This document shows positions 46,510 through 58,724 of a stretch of DNA of 64,000 bases, one piece after another. The notes below the pieces were generated by a model. The model was not told the origin of the DNA. It ran no database searches and saw nothing but the letters and a program-made list of their open reading frames with translations. The stretch covers positions 5,960,415 to 6,024,414 of the forward strand of contig CM051026.1 of assembly GCA_027627225.1 (NCBI GenBank). Reading direction: 5' to 3'. This stretch comes from Congeria kusceri. Taxonomy: Eukaryota > Mollusca > Bivalvia > Myida > Dreissenidae. A program made the position numbers and the translations under genes. Position 1 is the first letter of the stretch; each line of letters begins with the position of its first letter.

Positions 46510-46775
46510 TTGGTAAGCGTTTGTCCGCCAATAGTAAATTTGCATGGAAAAACCACGTCAATTTGTTCAATTTGTTCATAATTACCCATTTTTTCTCCGT
46601 TTGCTGTACCAATCTTTTTGTTCAATTTTAGATATTAGTATAGATTTATGTAACGACCCTCAAACTTGAAACACTTCACTGACCACAATGACGGGACTTC
46701 TCCATGCAAACATCATGCATGGGATTAACATTCCTTTGACAGGAAACAAAGACACCCATTGTCATTAACCGCTTT
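46510..46775 (-). repeat. Dispersed repeat TTGTTTCCCGT family, copy 3 (minus)
   Basis: The reverse complement reads TTTGTTTCCTGTCAAAGGAA, CCCATGCATGATGTTTGCAT, GTGGTCAGTGAAGTG, GGGTCGTTACATAAA, ATTGGTACAGCA and GGGTAATTATGAACAA, matching the copies at 13950 and 32100. Confidence 0.7.
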
Positions 46776-47058
46776 ATTAATATCGCAATAGGCAAGTTAC
46801 ATCGAATCGGACATGAACAAATGTACAATGGTTTGGTCTTATTTGAGTACTATTATTACCTGTATGTCTTTAAAAGCTCTTAAAGGTGCATAATAAGCAT
46901 TATACACGTTCATCTCACTTTCACAACGAAATCGGTTGACTAACAGCCCGTGGTGTTTTATTAAACATGTACGGTTTAGACAACGCTTAATTTTATGAAT
47001 AAATTATGCGGAATTTTCCCGACAGTTCATACAACGATGAAATGGAGAAATATACTAG

Positions 47059-47260
47059 TCAATTCTTATAATTATAATCAAACAAGGATATAAACTTTGC
47101 TTGTAAGTGGTTTAAGGACCGCAACTGACGTGTAGTCTCCGGCGTAGAAATCCCCGTTTTAGTTTTGGTTTCATTTAAATCTAACAGCATTTCTAACATC
47201 TCGTCAGACATTTCAAATTGCTGTGGATCATTTTGAAGTTGACTTTCTGGCAAAAACTTA
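47059..47260 (-). CDS. Candidate terminal exon, unknown protein
   Basis: An acceptor (ATTTTTTAG) is followed by a 66-codon frame ending in TGA. The peptide has coding-like composition with an amphipathic acidic helix (MSDEMLEMLLDLNETKTK) and then ETTRQLRSLNHLQAKF. No upstream partner exon was identified and I do not recognise the family. It lies on the opposite strand to, and about 0.5 kb from, pseudogene locus 3. Confidence 0.4.
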
Positions 47261-47749
47261 CTAAAAAATATTCAAATTTCTCAATATGCGTTAACAATTC
47301 CATCGTCTGCAACCCCGGTAACCCATCAATCAATCATTTTGTTTACGAACGATGGTGTATACATTGTAAACGTTCGCGCATTTTAAACGTCATTTCGCAT
47401 ATAGCGAATTAAAGTAAACATCGTAACGGTTGTGTGAAATTAATTCAGTTTTAAGCCAAATATAGAATAATAACGCATATGTATAATATGTTTGAACATA
47501 ACCATAAACATTAATAAGTATAAGAATATAAGAGTGGACGTGTTTTAGGTACAATGTATAAACCGAGTTTTGGACAGAAAGCAGACAACCCCCTTGATGC
47601 GATTAGATGCTACAAAAGAGAGATTTCAGCTATTAAGATACTTTTGTGAGACAATTAAAGGAATACTCACAATTTTCTAGCAGGATTTTCCAAAAGCTTC
47701 TCCGTTGTTAGACGAAATATAAAGTTTCGTACATGTTTACGCAACATAG

Positions 47750-48101
47750 CAGTTTCGACGCCACTTTGAAGATCGATGAATCGAGATAACGCAAGACATG
47801 TCAACACATAGTGTAGTGGAAACTATAAAAGAGACGAATGTATTTGCATTGATCGTAATTGATTCTACAATGCAAGCATTTGTTGTAGGGACGTTGAAAG
47901 AGTCAAACATCTGTAACACAGCAGTCTTAATAGTTTGGCAGCCTGAGGAATTGCCGCTTTTTCCAAACGTTTTCCTTAGCCAAACGGAGTCAGGCAGGAT
48001 CATAAATGATGCGGATTCTTTACAGGAACGGTGCGCCTTTGGCATACTTAAAGCAGTTTATTCCAATTTATGGTCATACGAGTTACAAAACACAGTTTCT
48101 G
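47750..48101 (+). pseudogene. Alpha/beta domain exon of the trypsin-like family (locus 3)
   Basis: Same acceptor style (CAACATAG) and same phase 1 donor (GTAAGC) as the locus 2 exon, and the translated part from ATG 47798 matches locus 2 at about 54 of 87 positions (FALIVIDSTMQ, LKESNICN, NVFLSQTES, LQERCAFGILK). Upstream, in the conserved frame, a TGA at 47777-47779 interrupts the segment that aligns with locus 2. Translation could start at the internal ATG, but the following exon ends early, so the locus lacks the peptidase. I regard it as a truncated copy, possibly still transcribed. Confidence 0.7.
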
Positions 48102-48304
48102 GTAAGCATAACTTCTTGGCTATATTATTATTGTTTAGTTATTTTTGGTTTTACAGTGGCCTTTTATCCTGATTACAGAACCTGAATATATAAACATTGT
48201 TGAAAATAAGAGACATACAGGACATCGACTGTAATTCTGCTACACATGTTTGATAGGAAATCGTTGAGGAACTAATATGTACATACCGTGGTATTTGTTT
48301 CCAG

Positions 48305-48375
48305 AAACTGATGATGCCAATCTTGAAGACGTGTTCGACCTGATAAAATCAGCTTTTGACATGAGATTTTCTTAG
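48305..48375 (+). pseudogene. Truncated linker exon of locus 3
   Basis: After the acceptor TTTCCAG the frame continues from phase 1: DDANLEDVFDLIKSAFDMRF, then TAG. It matches the first half of the locus 2 linker exon and stops where that exon goes on into its acidic stretch. No peptidase exon follows in the next kilobase. Confidence 0.7.
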
Positions 48376-48875
48376 ATTAGAGTGCACGAGTGTTATGTGT
48401 TTTACAATAATCTAGTCATGCGATTTAAAATGCAGAGCGAAGAGATTTTATGATTTAGAGACTTGCAATATTTAATATTTAGCGAGGTCATTGCAAAAGA
48501 CGATAATGCTAAAGATAAATTATATAAAAAAACATATAGAAAAGAAAGGGAACAAGATATGGATGGACGTCTTCAAGACAAGCGTATATGACACATCACA
48601 TGCTAAAAAGGACCACGTGTACTTTGTGAACATTTCATTGAACGTCTGATAAACAATTTAGCAGATGTACATCCTTATCATGCAACAAATATTATTAATT
48701 TTAGTTTTTGATTTTGTATTGTATCTTGTTTTTTTCCTTTATTATTTGACATATATTTTTGTAGTTTATCTATTAATATATGCATGTAAACATTAATTCA
48801 GTTTACACCGATGAAAAGAGATTATTGTATTACTTTAATTTAAAATTGCGTTGTGTTAAATTGCCTTCAATATAG
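48376..48875. other. No recognisable feature
   Basis: AT-rich; no trace of the peptidase exon that would complete locus 3. Confidence 0.45.
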
Positions 48876-49010
48876 GAATAATGAAACTCAAGAGACATCA
48901 TCAGGAAAGAAACCCTCATTACCATCCGCCTGTCGTTCATTTGAGGCAAGTGACCAATTGTCTATACAATACAGGACAATACATACAGCACAACAAAAAA
49001 AATAAACAAA
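48876..49010 (+). repeat. Dispersed repeat (AATGAAACTCAAGAGAC family), copy 2
   Basis: Colinear with 19953-20063, including AAGAAACCCTCATTACCATC and GTGACCAATTGTCTATAC. It ends in an A-rich stretch; the following GTCACC/hairpin part is absent. Confidence 0.75.
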
Positions 49011-49089
49011 CACAAATGTCCTTTTACCCGCTCCCCCCGAAGATGAAAGCGGGAGGGGGATATTGAAATGGCGTAGTACATCCGTCCGT

Positions 49090-49560
49090 CCGTCATTCCG
49101 TCCGACCGTCGCTCTGTTCTGTTCGGTATTATTTCTCAGAAACTAGCAGGTAGAATGCAATTTAAAGTGCACCATGTCCCGGTTATTGCCCTTTATTAAA
49201 TGAAAATGCTCGTGTTTTTCTGTTCGCCGCCATTTCTCAGTAACTGGCGGGTATAATTTCATGAAACATACAATAACTATATCCCAACTTTGTGCAGTGA
49301 TTCACGTCAAGTTTTACTCTGATCAGTCAATTTTTTCCAGCCTTATTGCCCTTTATTCAATGAAAATGCGCGTTTTTATTTCTGTTCGCCGCCATTTCTT
49401 TGTAATTGGCGGGTATAATTCCATGAAACTTAAAATAATTATGAGCCAACATTGTGCTGTGATGCACGTCAAGTTTTACTTGGACCTGTCAGTTTTCTCT
49501 AGAGTTATTAAAAATGTATCATGTTTTTATTACTTTTATGTGAAATTTTATTAAAGTCCG
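49090..49560 (+). repeat. About 162-bp tandem repeat
   Basis: TGTTCGCCGCCATTTCT starts at 49221 and 49383; both units go on with GGCGGGTATAATT(T/C)CATGAAAC, GTGCA/GTGCTGTGAT and CACGTCAAGTTTTACT, and CCTTTATTNAATGAAAATGC precedes each. A third, more divergent unit starts near 49110. This type of array is common in bivalve DNA. Open frame 49261-49554 is repeat-derived. Confidence 0.8.
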
Positions 49561-50696
49561 AAATATTGAACTGACATTTGGAATACTTACTAATGGTAAC
49601 ACAGTGCAGATATATGACAAGTGACATAACTCTTATTGTTTGTTTTTTTGTTGTAGAATTTCAATGAAATGTATTCAATACTTTTACAGGTATTCAACTA
49701 AAATTTCATTTTGGTGACACTTATGGCATGTCCAATTACTCTAGCTAACATTATTACAGGGTTATTGCACCTTTGAAAGAAAATGTGCTTTTTTTTCCAC
49801 ATGGATATTTCTCTTAAACCATTCAAGATATCAACAGCGCTGTAATCCCAACAGCTCTTGTTTCGATTTTCTTTATTAAGCGGGTTCATCAAATTTGCTT
49901 GTTAAACATAATTTGGTCGGAAATTTATACATATGAATTTGGGTTTGTCTCTGCAAATTAAATATTTAAAAAAAGTTTATTGTTTATGTTTAAATGTATA
50001 ATGCAAACATTTTGACAATTGTTCATTTTTTTCTATTGATTAATGAATTTGGAAATATAAGACGATGCATGGATTTCATATATCGATAATAAATTCATAA
50101 TACTAACGATAATTACAATCATAAAGCACACACGTTTGTTTACAAATTCATGTAAACCACGCTGTGGAAAAGAAAGAATATATAGCATCTGACATGCACT
50201 GCTCGTTTTGTTTCAACGACCGCTGTATATTATGTTTTCAACTAGAAGTTGTGAACATTTTGTTGATTCCAGAATGCAAGCATGAGAGTTAAATATTTAT
50301 TTGGTTATCTGTGAAGCATTTGATATATGTAAGTTGATTGTCATTTACAAACATTGTTTTAAAATTGTGAAATGTTACATGTTTTATATGTACGTTTATG
50401 GTCATAACACACCAAGATCTATAACTTATAAAAGAGTCGTATTATTAATAAAATATCACGGAGATAAGAATAACAACTAAAGGATAAACAATACAATCAT
50501 AATTCAGTAATTATTTATAAGTAACGATCAGCTAAGGCATAATTGTTTTTATTGGCGATCCCTGATTATATTTAAATATCTAAATGGAATTTATTATTAA
50601 GAACTGTATTTTGCTTTGTGAGCCAATCATGAATAGTTCATGTATCAATTGCTTTTATATAAATGCATTCCCTATACAAATATTAAACTAGATGAT
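49561..50696. other. No recognisable feature
   Basis: AT-rich; nothing supported. Confidence 0.4.
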
Positions 50697-51062
50697 CCTG
50701 TATATAAAGTGATACATTTGTATAGAGGTTTATTCTTTGCATTAATATATTATCAGTTATTATGTTATTTTATGTAATTGTTTTTATATAATTGACATAT
50801 TAAATCATGTTCAATTTGCATATTGGTGTATGTTGGTGTTATTGGATACCCATGTATTGGTACCTTAGATTCGAAAAAATAAAATAGTTTTGTTTTTATA
50901 TTCGCGTTCTCTGCTCCAGAAGGTGTACATTCGTTGTTGTTGTCTAACCATGTGTTGGTAAAAGTTAGCCCCACAAACAATTTAATTGGTGTTTACCGCG
51001 AGACACTTCATTTAATTAAATAAGCTATGTTGAAACGGAGAAACGCTAGCAAAATATTAAAT

Positions 51063-51579
51063 AAAAGGGACCTGTTCATAGAGTGTTGTATCTTTTTGAG
51101 ATACGCCATTTAGGGTCTTACGTTGACAAATTATATTATCTGAACTAAACTGAACTAACGATATCAAGTATTATAACAAAAATAATTTTTTTAAAGAAAA
51201 CAAGTTGCTCCCACCGGGGTTCGAACTTCAAACCCCCGGATCAAAAGTCTAACGCTCTTACCTCTTCCGATTCATATACGTGCCAGTGTATTTTTTACTT
51301 GATGTAAGTGAGTTACGTGTTTCCAACAATTGTAACGAAACAACAGAAACACTCCAAACAATACGAATTATTTCATTGTAAAGCGTTACAAACGCTTTCT
51401 AATTGTATCCATTTCAATTTATGATGACTCATTAAAGAAACGGCATTTACAGTACATTACTATGTCAGTAGTATTATTTCGCTCATGTGTATACAGTACA
51501 CTATTGTTTTAATTTTGGAATCTGTAACAAAACGTTAGAAAACTGTCAATTTGCCAATCCGTGAGCAGGTCCCTTTAAC
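51063..51579. mobile_element. TIR element (AAAGGGACCTG) with a tRNA-like core
   Basis: The ends AAAGGGACCTGTTCA and, reverse-complemented, AAAGGGACCTGCTCA are inverted repeats, followed by inward TTGACA-like text on each side. I know elements of this kind from bivalve DNA. The interior carries a tRNA-like sequence on the minus strand. It interrupts the repeat block at 50697-52365. Confidence 0.75.
51205..51272 (-). other. tRNA-like sequence, not a functional tRNA gene
   Basis: The minus strand has AAGAGCGTTAGAC-like D/anticodon text (GTAAGAGCGTTAGACTTTTG), then GTTCGAACCCCGG (a B box) and GTGGGAGCAA like an acceptor 3' strand. The 5' acceptor strand is missing and the anticodon stem pairs poorly. 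It is a tRNA-derived piece inside a mobile element. Confidence 0.6.
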
Positions 51580-52365
51580 AGTTCCTTTATATAAAGTGTT
51601 ACTAACATGTATCTTTTCTCTGTGCATACACAACTAAGCATTTACTCTGCAACTGTATGAAATTATTGTTATTGTCATATTCAATTTGCATAGATCTTGA
51701 TAGTTGCTTTTCATCCTTGTATTGTATTACTCTGCGCATATGCTGGACGATTGGCTTCAAAGAATTCAGTAATACATGATTTCCAGCTTTTTTATTTTTG
51801 ATGAGGAAAGTGAAAATGACGACAATGCTTTTGTGAATTATCATCTTGACAATTTCGAAACAAACCGACAATTAGTGTACCTCTTTACACAAAATATTGC
51901 TCGACGTCTCTGAACGTATATTACGCAATTCCTTTACGTGATGTATTTATCCTACTCTTGCAGATGGTTAACGTTTAAATAAACGTCTGGTGTGCGAAAT
52001 ATTAAATAAACGTTTTTGTATATTTAGTTACTAATTTATATACGTTTATGCTTTGCATACACATTATAATCAGTTACTGTGTTATTTTAATTATTTTCTG
52101 TTACGCTATTGGTCTGCACAATCATATTTAATTTGCATAATAACAGCTTTCATTGATTTTATCATATGTTGGTTAACACATCTATGTAAGGAGAAACACT
52201 AGCAAAATCGCCTTGAATGGTTATAATGTTTATAAAACGCCACTTCTTTAGTTTTCCAATATGACCAAAATCTGTGTTTATTCCGAGAGCAAAGTAGATG
52301 TGCTCTACGTTTTCATCAAATACACGTACGCATCCACTTTTGTCCCAATGCGTAAAACTGATCAA

Positions 52366-54506
52366 TATAAAATGCTATTGACCAATGAATAGCAATAAAC
52401 ATAAATTTACATGAATTCATTTTCCTATTTAATTTTAAAGTCTAGACTATGATAACTTTTATTTTATTAAATGGATAACAAGTTTGTGTTTTTATAGAGT
52501 GTACTTATTGTATTTCAGACATGTGTCGTTTTTATGACAATAAACAATGTACAAATAATATTGTTTTCGATTTACTTAATAAAAAAACAACCAAAAGACG
52601 TCAATAATAATTAAATACCGACATTTGCACTCTAAATATTACATCAAAATGTACAAGACCTCTCCACTTTACGTTTAAGTTATGCACTGTTCTTTCGAGT
52701 GGATAAATAACACTATACGTCGAAAAAAAAGCAAACTGTTCCACAATGATGTAAGCGACATAGACGAAAACCGTTGGGCACCAACGTCATTAACACAATA
52801 TTCATAGTTTAAATAAAGGAATACAATCGAACATACTAGGCGTCATTACAGCAGCAAATACGTTTAAATTTCGGATTTTTCCAGATATGCCTTTTAATTT
52901 GACCTCTGCAAAAAACCCATTGGTTTTGTTGACTATCGTAGAAATTCAGCAGAAATTCGGCATATTTATTATGCATGTGTTGCTTCAAACAAATGAACAC
53001 TGCTAGTCACACAAACTGAAAAAAGGCTTAGATAGGTACCGTATTTAAACCTGAATATTTCCGGAACAAGGCTGGTAACCCCTATTTTTTAAGTGTTTTA
53101 GTTTTAGGATCCATTGACACATGTTTGTGCAAAATTGTCGTTGGAGAAAAAATGGAAAAAAAGTTGTGGCGAACGTCTTTAATATACATACAATATTAAG
53201 AGATAGTCAACTGTCCAAACGGGTTAACTAATTTCATTCACCGTTTTATAATACCCATTTATATGAGTTTTAAACTACAATAACATGAATGGACATTTAT
53301 TCTTATATTTTGGACTCAAAAAGGTGTTCTAGATGAAACTTTTTTGTTGTTGTTTTATAACGTAAAATAATGAAAACAATTTCGGAACGGATTACCAATG
53401 TAGCCATTACTCATTGTATAAATTATGCATCCAAATAAACGCATTAGATAGTGACCACATATACATTCTTTCTTTGACACATTGGTGGTAAAGTTTACAG
53501 CGCATAATAAGAAATCTACAGGTACGGATACAGCGCACAAGGAAAATATTTATAAATGAATCCTTTCACACTGAAAATAGTTTCCTTAACCGTAAGAATG
53601 CACGACAACAAACTGTTTTTGATCACCAAATCACTTCGAATAATCTAAACAAAATCTGATACTAAGGTCTATTTTCTCCATAGAAATATAAACAAAGCGA
53701 ACAAAAGAAGCATTATCTAGATTGTGATCTCATACAACCGTGCTAAATTCATCCTGTGGTTTTACAATGATGACCAATATATGTGGATGCATGTTTACAG
53801 TACGCACATTAAACAAGACGAACATTTGAGGTAAGTGTACTTGTATTACCGCGATGGTTTGAAACTTATTTATTTAAGAAACGTTTAGAATTGTTTTATA
53901 TTTGACCGAGGTAGTTTTTTTAAATATAAATTCACTGTGATTGATTATTTGTACAATTATTATTAATGACGGTTATATTGTCAGCATTAGGTAATTGTTT
54001 TGGTTCTCACATATACAAATGGTAATTTGTTTACGTGTAAGAGCGAAGTAGAATTTAATCCAACGTTTGGACGGACAATACATTTATGAACATTTTATTT
54101 TGAATGGATGTAATTTAAAATAGCCTAATGCGTTACTGACTGGTCACTTAGAAGCTTTAAACAAAAGCTATTTACTTCAACGCAGCACTCTGGTCTTCTA
54201 ATACTCAAACCCGGTAATCCAATAGTAAATGATATGTTTTAAAGACGAATTCGGTAGGGTTACTTTTTTTCTGAGCATACATTACGCATCAGCTCCGACG
54301 CGTATCGACAAATAATTAAAAAAAAACAAATGAATAAACAGTTTTTAATTGAAAACAAAGTTTTACGAATCCAAACAGCTATACAATAATTAATGCATTC
54401 TGTGTAGATGCTGATATTATTCCAATTGTCTACATCAAGACGTGGAATAATATTTTCCACAGTTCAAAGTAAATGTTCGTCTACTTTTATGCATTTCTTT
54501 ACTTTA
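52366..54506. other. No recognisable feature
   Basis: AT-rich; nothing supported. Confidence 0.4.
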
Positions 54507-55690
54507 ACGGCCACCGAAGAAACTTTGCGAAAACGAAATTTCGTAAACTTAAGTACCGTTTTTCTTTCAGATAGTACTATTTTACATAAAGTATGCGTTA
54601 ACGTGGTAAATTGTGATCAATAATTTATGTTTTTCAAAAAAATGCATTTGTTGTCATTATGAAAATTTATGTGAACAATTGGCTTTCCCATCGGATTTTT
54701 TTTTCAGATATGCTTTTTATGCACATATACGGATACGCGTTGGTAAACTGTTTGCACTAATTCTCGTTTGAAAATTATGATTAGAAAAAAAATCCCACTG
54801 TTTAAATGGGACAAAATTCCAGGGGGAAAAAATGTTATTTTATTTAATAACTAGAATAATTATATTGGAATAGTTTACACATTGTGTTGTTTAATATTTC
54901 TGAGTATTTTTGTAAGCGTTTTCTTACTTTTTAAATTTTGAATTTTCCCATAGAATTTTTTTTACCACTTCTAAAAGTGGGCAAAATTGTCCCACTTTTG
55001 AAAATGGGAAATTGTTCTACTTTTAAAATGCGATTATTTTATTTTGTAAGAAAATGAATATTTCCTCATTTGCTATATACCTAATGTATTATTGAATGAA
55101 GTATGCTATTCAGCGTCTAAATTATTAGAATTCCATTGTTTACACGCATGATATGTAGAGTAGAACTTGTGATACCCCGGTCGAGCGCAGACAACTGGGC
55201 TTGACCGATATTATACATTATGTTTCAGCTAGTTATAATATTACAGTGTTAATACAATTATTGCATAGTATGCTTAATTCGAACGTCGATGTATTAGTGT
55301 TATCTATTAAACAAGGATAAAGTGAGGTTAGTTTAATATTTCAAACAGTTAAGTTTTTTTCGTGAAACCCGAGAAAACGTTTAAATTTGGTACACACGTC
55401 ATTCGACTCAGTTGATGACGATACTCAAATTATAAAATGTACGAGTAATTAAATTACCGTATGTCATGTACTAAGTGTTCTTCTGTTATATATTTGATAA
55501 TTTATAAATAAAAATAATACAAATAACTTGAGATCTCTTAAAACATTTCCCAAGTTTGAATACGTTTTTACGAAATGCATGTATGTAAATACAGAAACTA
55601 GATTTTGATCTTTTTAAATCGATTGCTGCTAAAATAAAACTGTAAAGGAAATTTTAAACTTCAAACAGTGTACATAAAGTCAATTTCTTG
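54507..55690 (+). mobile_element. TCCCATGGGA-rich dispersed element, copy 3 (plus, longest)
   Basis: Aligns with 2505-3400 over its first part and with the reverse complement of 60890-61955 over nearly all its length, including the right part ACACACGTCATTC..CAGTTGATGA, GAGTAATTAAATTACC and AAATAATACAAATAACTT that copy 1 lacks. Coding capacity is absent. Confidence 0.75.
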
Positions 55691-56159
55691 ATCATTAGTT
55701 GCAGCATATTTCAAATAGCTATAATTTGATTAATCGAAAATATGCAACAAAGCTGACCCGTTTTCGTACTATATTTGCTCACAATTCCCTTCTTATCGCC
55801 ATATAATTAAATATTGCATTTCACGAGTATATCAGAAACCATCAGCACTTTTCAGTGGCTGTGATACCGCATTTTTGCTCAATTAGTAAAACAATAAATA
55901 GCGCAATTTACTACTGCAGCTGCGGGGATCTCCGGTACAATGAAAATTAATCTTGCCGTACAATTTGTTTACTGCCAATGGTTCGAGCCTCGATATCCGG
56001 ACCTCGATGTCTCTTTTAGAAAATATTGACTATATTCGGGTACTTAATTACAAAATTGATGAAGTAATCCAGTAGTATGCTTTTCAGATCTATTACCACG
56101 ATGCTTTACTTCAAATTCCACACTGTGAGATACATTTTATTATATATGATCAATTATTT
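55691..56159. other. No recognisable feature
   Basis: AT-rich; nothing supported. Confidence 0.4.
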
Positions 56160-58060
56160 TTAGGAACATTATTGATGGAATTAAGAGGCAAATCAATATC
56201 TTATAGCAGTTTCGTGAAGAAATATCATGTTAACATAGAAAAAGTGCTCATAAGTAAAATAAAAGCACTTTAGAACAATTACCGCGAAGAAAATTAGAAT
56301 GAATTAAACAACTTACGATAAGATTTAAATAATTTACATTAAATGATATGAAAGGTCACATTATACGATGAAGAACTAAATGGATATTAGACGGGAAAAA
56401 ACAAGAAAATACTTTTGTAACCTTGAAAAAAATCAAGCCGTTTCAAAAACGATATACATGATAAAATGTCATAAAACCGGTACAAATACTACAAACCAGA
56501 AATTGATTTTAAAACATATTGCAAACTTTTATAAACAAATTATACAGTAAGACAGTAGATTGCTCAGATTCGGATTTTGATCTTTTTATGTCATCAGACG
56601 ACTGCCCAAAATTAAATAATTTAGAAACTGCTTCTAATAATTGATAAATTTGATTTGAAGAGGCGGCTGTTGTTTTCAAAAAAATATGTCAAAAAACAAA
56701 AGCCCAGTCCCTCGGGCTTTAATGCAGACTTTTATAAAATGTTTTGGCCAACAAATAGGCTCCTTAATAGTAAGAGGTCTTAACCTTAACAGAGCTTTTA
56801 GAACCGGTTCTTTATCCGTTCAAACACAGGGTATTGTCACTTGTATTCCCAAAGTTGACAATTCACGATTATATCTAAAATAACTGGCGCCCTATAACTC
56901 TTTTAAATACAATTTATAAAATAGGAAGTCGCGTTATTGCACACAGATTAAAGGGTTTTATGGGTAAGCTGATAAGTCATTCTCAAACAGGTTTCAAAAA
57001 GGTTAGATATATTTGAGAAAACACAAGGTTAATGTATGATATCATGCATTACACCGAATAAAATAATATTGATGGCCTCTTACTTCTTATATATTTTGAG
57101 AAAGATTTTGATACGCTATCTTGGTCATTCGTGCAAAAGACCCTTTCTTATTTTTAGTTTTGGAGATGGTATTAAAATGTGGTTTAATATTTGTTCACAA
57201 AGTACAAAATGAGTATCTTTCGCAATTCTTTAACATTCAACGCGGATGCCGACAAGGCGATCCCTTGTCCTGCTACATTTTTTCTTGTGCGCAGAACTAC
57301 TAGGAATACAAATATGAACTTATAAAAAGATCAAAGTTATTCAAATTAAAAACACAGAGCATAAACTTGCAGACGACACTACTGTCATTCTAGATGGCTC
57401 AGATGAATCATTAAAGGAAACTTTGAATATATTATCAGCCTTTACCATAGTATTTGGTTTAAAAGTAAACTATGAAACAACATAAGTTGTGTGCATTGGT
57501 AGAAAAAAGTACAGCACGGAAAGTATTTAAACTAGATGGAAACTTCAGTGGAACCAAACCTCTTTTGATATGCTGGGAATTTATTTTTATGTCGATTTAG
57601 AAAAAGTGAAAAGCTTAACTTACAATGAACACATTAAGTAATTAGAACCAACCTTATGTAATTGGAAACGAAAAGTTTTGACCCAGCTAGGAAATATCGC
57701 TGTTTTAAAAACCTTAGTGATTTTGAGCTTTAATCATTTATGTATAACGTTACCCAATCCATCAAAAACATGTATAACTATGCTTAATAAATATTGGTTT
57801 GATTTTTTCTGGAATCGTACATCAAAGGTAAAGAATAGCGGTTTTATAAAAGAATATTACGAAGGAGGATTAAAAATGACAGACAGAAGTTCTTTTATTT
57901 TATCGCTTAAACTAGCATAGCTAAAAAGATTATTCACCAGTGATAACAATTGGAGATGCTTAGCTAAAATGTATTTTGATACTACAAGTAGGTGCGCGAT
58001 CCACAAGAATGCGTGTCGCCTGAATGCCGTGCTATATACAATTAGTAATTAGTGTTTTAA
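56160..58060 (+). mobile_element. Decayed L1/Tx1-like LINE fragment
   Basis: Frames broken by many stops and shifts still give, in order, KTTKYF-like and LEKN text, ISHSQTGF, FNIQRGCRQGDPLSCYIF (the RT GxxQGDPLS block), a LADDTTVIL palm block and ITLPNPSKT..NKYWFDFFWN in the C-terminal part. The QRGCRQGDPLS form points to an L1/Tx1-like clade, unlike the other LINEs in the window. The 3' end is lost at about 58060. Confidence 0.8.
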
Positions 58061-58722
58061 AAGTCCTGACAAAAGACAACACTCATTTACATGTACATTC
58101 AATTCCGTAAACGAAAAATTGGTTAAAGGACATTTTACAAATTATTTATTTGACAGTTATTTAACCATTACTGGTCTACGGCTTATTTAATTCAGGACAA
58201 GCAATACATCAAATAAATGTTTGGCCGTTGCATTATATCTTGATATAAAAATACTTACATCTTATTTACGATTATGCGAGAATTAGCAAAATTCATTGCA
58301 GATATTCTGTATAAATAAGTGTTAATAAAACTGGCGAATGTATTTACAGGTATTAAATCGCACATTAGTATGACACAATCGTAGTTCTTACAATACAAAA
58401 CATTACAAAATATGACTTCAACCCTTATGCACTTATGTTTAATAACTGCTTATATCCAACAATTAATTATTTTGTTTGATCAATTGAACTTTATATGAAT
58501 CAATGTTTACACTCTCGCGTCCTTATACAAAATTCTATATTTCGTAAAATTTAAATGCGCAAAACTGTCCTATTTCATTCATAACAGAAAACTTTGGGTT
58601 CACTTAATTTTGGAAAAGGCGTCATTGAGTTTTAAAAACCTTATTTAAAACGCAGATTTATTTTTAAATACTTAATACACAATACAAATATCGATATACA
58701 TATATATATATATATATATTGT
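58061..58722. other. Unassigned, with a (TA)n tract
   Basis: A TA tract lies at about 58697-58720. Nothing else recognised. Confidence 0.45.
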
Positions 58723-58724
58723 GT

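Larger units (their letters stand above)
50697..52365 (-). repeat. Diverged tandem block, three units, with exon-like frames
   Basis: Read on the minus strand, three units share an ATGCAAATT(G/A)AA(C/T)ATGA core (near 50820, 51690 and 52140) and an end of the form ATGCAAAGAATAAAC...TATCACTTTATATA. Two also share GCTAG(C/T)GTTTCTCC. Exon-like minus frames lie in each (50765-50980, 51602-51871, 52162-52365); the last reads VFDENVEHIYFALGINTDFG. They do not align well with each other as proteins, so I cannot say whether they are old duplicated exons or a non-coding repeat. The element at 51063-51579 is inserted in it. Confidence 0.4.

Noticed and set aside
51205..51272. Functional tRNA gene
   Set aside because: No 5' acceptor strand, poor anticodon stem, and it lies inside a TIR element.
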